DNA of 64,000 nucleotides from Pectobacterium carotovorum. GTDB taxonomy: Bacteria; Pseudomonadota; Gammaproteobacteria; Enterobacterales; Enterobacteriaceae. The notes beneath the pieces were generated by a model. The model saw nothing but the letters and a program-made list of their open reading frames with translations. It was not told the DNA's origin and searched no databases. Below, in pieces: positions 63,426 to 64,000 of the stretch. Both the position numbers and the translations under genes were made by a program. Each line of letters begins with the position of its first letter. Within the stretch, counting starts at the first letter, position 1. Where the stretch lies: contig CP066552.1 in the NCBI GenBank assembly GCA_016415585.1, positions 2,418,001 to 2,482,000 on the forward strand, given 5' to 3'.

Positions 63426-63531
63426 CGCCGAAACCAATCACTCACTGAAGCCGCCCTCTGTTTCTCCTATTCTCTCTCTACCAGCCCAACTGAGGGCTAC
63501 GAAACGTGAATGAGACAATGAGGAAATGATG

Positions 63532-63822
63532 ATGAATAAAGTATTAGTTATGATCGCAGGTGCTGCACTGGGTCTGTCCTCTGTAGCGTTTGCCGCGGAT
63601 ACCGTAACCAACGCACCAATGCAACCTTCTGCTCCGGCTAAAGTCGTTCACCATAAAAAATCGGTGAAGAAAGCTAAACCCGCTCCTGCGCAGAAAGCAC
63701 AGGCTGCTAAAAAACACGTGAAGAAAGCTAAACCAGCCCCTGTACAGAAAGCGCAAGCTGCCAAGAAACACGTGAAAAAAGCGAAAACTGCAAAACCAGC
63801 TACCACCACGCCAGCAGCATAA
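63532..63822 (+). CDS. asr: Acid shock protein Asr
   Basis: 96 residues. Signal peptide ([21 protein letters not shown]), then an intrinsically disordered basic repeat domain: two copies of KKAKPAP-(A/V)[10 protein letters not shown]. Asr is a periplasmic, acid-induced, proline- and lysine-rich protein with a chaperone-like role proposed in E. coli. Three consecutive in-frame ATG codons (63526, 63529, 63532) occur; the third is preferred because GAGG lies 8 bases upstream and its N-terminus matches E. coli. Probably activated by RstA. Confidence 0.9.
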   Translation: MNKVLVMIAGAALGLSSVAFAADTVTNAPMQPSAPAKVVHHKKSVKKAKPAPAQKAQAAKKHVKKAKPAPVQKAQAAKKHVKKAKTAKPATTTPAA

Positions 63823-63834
63823 TCGACAATCGTA

Positions 63835-63860
63835 CACGCCTTCCCCACTGGGAAGGCGTG
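63835..63860 (+). terminator. Hairpin after asr
   Basis: A 10-bp stem CACGCCTTCC/GGAAGGCGTG, 12 bases past the asr stop, followed by ACTT; U tract weak. Confidence 0.6.
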
Positions 63861-63958
63861 ACTTGGAGTAAGCAACGGCGCTAAAGGACTTACCGCGATA
63901 GGACACAACCATCAAACACCCGGCCTACTGGGTATTTATTTCATAGAGGGACAGGAGA

Positions 63959-64000
63959 ATGATACGGCGTTATTCATTTGAGATTATGTTATCTCTTGTT
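63959..64000 (+). CDS. Start of a gene cut by the window edge
   Basis: AGGAGA directly precedes an ATG at 63959. The frame stays open for all 14 visible codons and encodes MIRRYSFEIMLSLV, a plausible beginning of a signal peptide. In E. coli the serine-protease-like ydgD lies near asr, so that is a candidate; 14 residues cannot confirm it. Confidence 0.5.
   Translation, partial: MIRRYSFEIMLSLV

Overview
The window looks like the chromosome of a soft-rot enterobacterium, most likely Pectobacterium or a close relative. Many proteins closely resemble my recollection of Escherichia coli K-12 proteins (YnfM, YnfL, Mlc, BioD2/YnfK, YnfB, YdfG, NarGHJI, NarK, NarXL, ChaC, ChaA, DauA, FolM, RstA, RstB, Asr). 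Mosaic hairpin repeats of the kind common in Pectobacterium, Serratia and Yersinia lie between genes. All names come from reading motifs and remembered sequences; no database search was run.

Layout. 1-3336: the divergent ynfM/ynfL pair lies between a partial gene and a full gene for related AT-rich proteins with a caspase-like HG...SCYSGG pattern. 3337-4044 holds a hairpin-rich repeat abutting mlc. 4045-9240: mlc, bioD2, a 14-segment drug exporter, and small envelope proteins (ynfD-like, a lipoprotein, ynfB). 9559-11907: an AT-rich 782-residue protein ending in a minimal kinase domain, probably an injected effector. 12219-14348: ydfG and a Tat-exported HisC-like aminotransferase.

14598-21841 is a complete-ended Tn3-family element: 49-bp terminal inverted repeats with one mismatch and a perfect GAGTA target duplication. 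It keeps only the last ~119 residues of its transposase and carries an entire tripartite RND efflux system with its own TetR regulator and two matching operators. After it come pptA, the 1,3-diaminopropane genes ddc/dat, the glycan hydrolase digH, a VF530-type gene, and a PqaA-like gene beside a resolvase remnant and direct repeats. A MarR/EamA pair follows, with twin palindromic operators.

31707-43357 is the nitrate respiration block: narGHJI and narK on the minus strand and narXL divergent, with FNR sites at promoter-like positions and NarL-type heptamers. A strongly folded ~146-bp element lies between narG and narK. 43649-51576: an acyltransferase, a DUF481 outer-membrane protein, chaC, a Fur-controlled siderophore reductase, chaA and dauA.

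The most unusual region is 51649-58494, a minus-strand operon. It encodes two related, membrane-associated proteins of unknown function (one with a long Val/Ile-Asp repeat), a borosin-type (OphMA-like) peptide backbone N-methyltransferase with a large C-terminal extension ending in a hydrophobic tail, and a translationally coupled 2-oxoglutarate/Fe(II) oxygenase. I infer a previously undescribed N-methylated, possibly hydroxylated peptide system. The window ends with folM, an unknown protein (not Tus), rstA/rstB, asr preceded by a near-perfect RstA box, and the first codons of one more gene.
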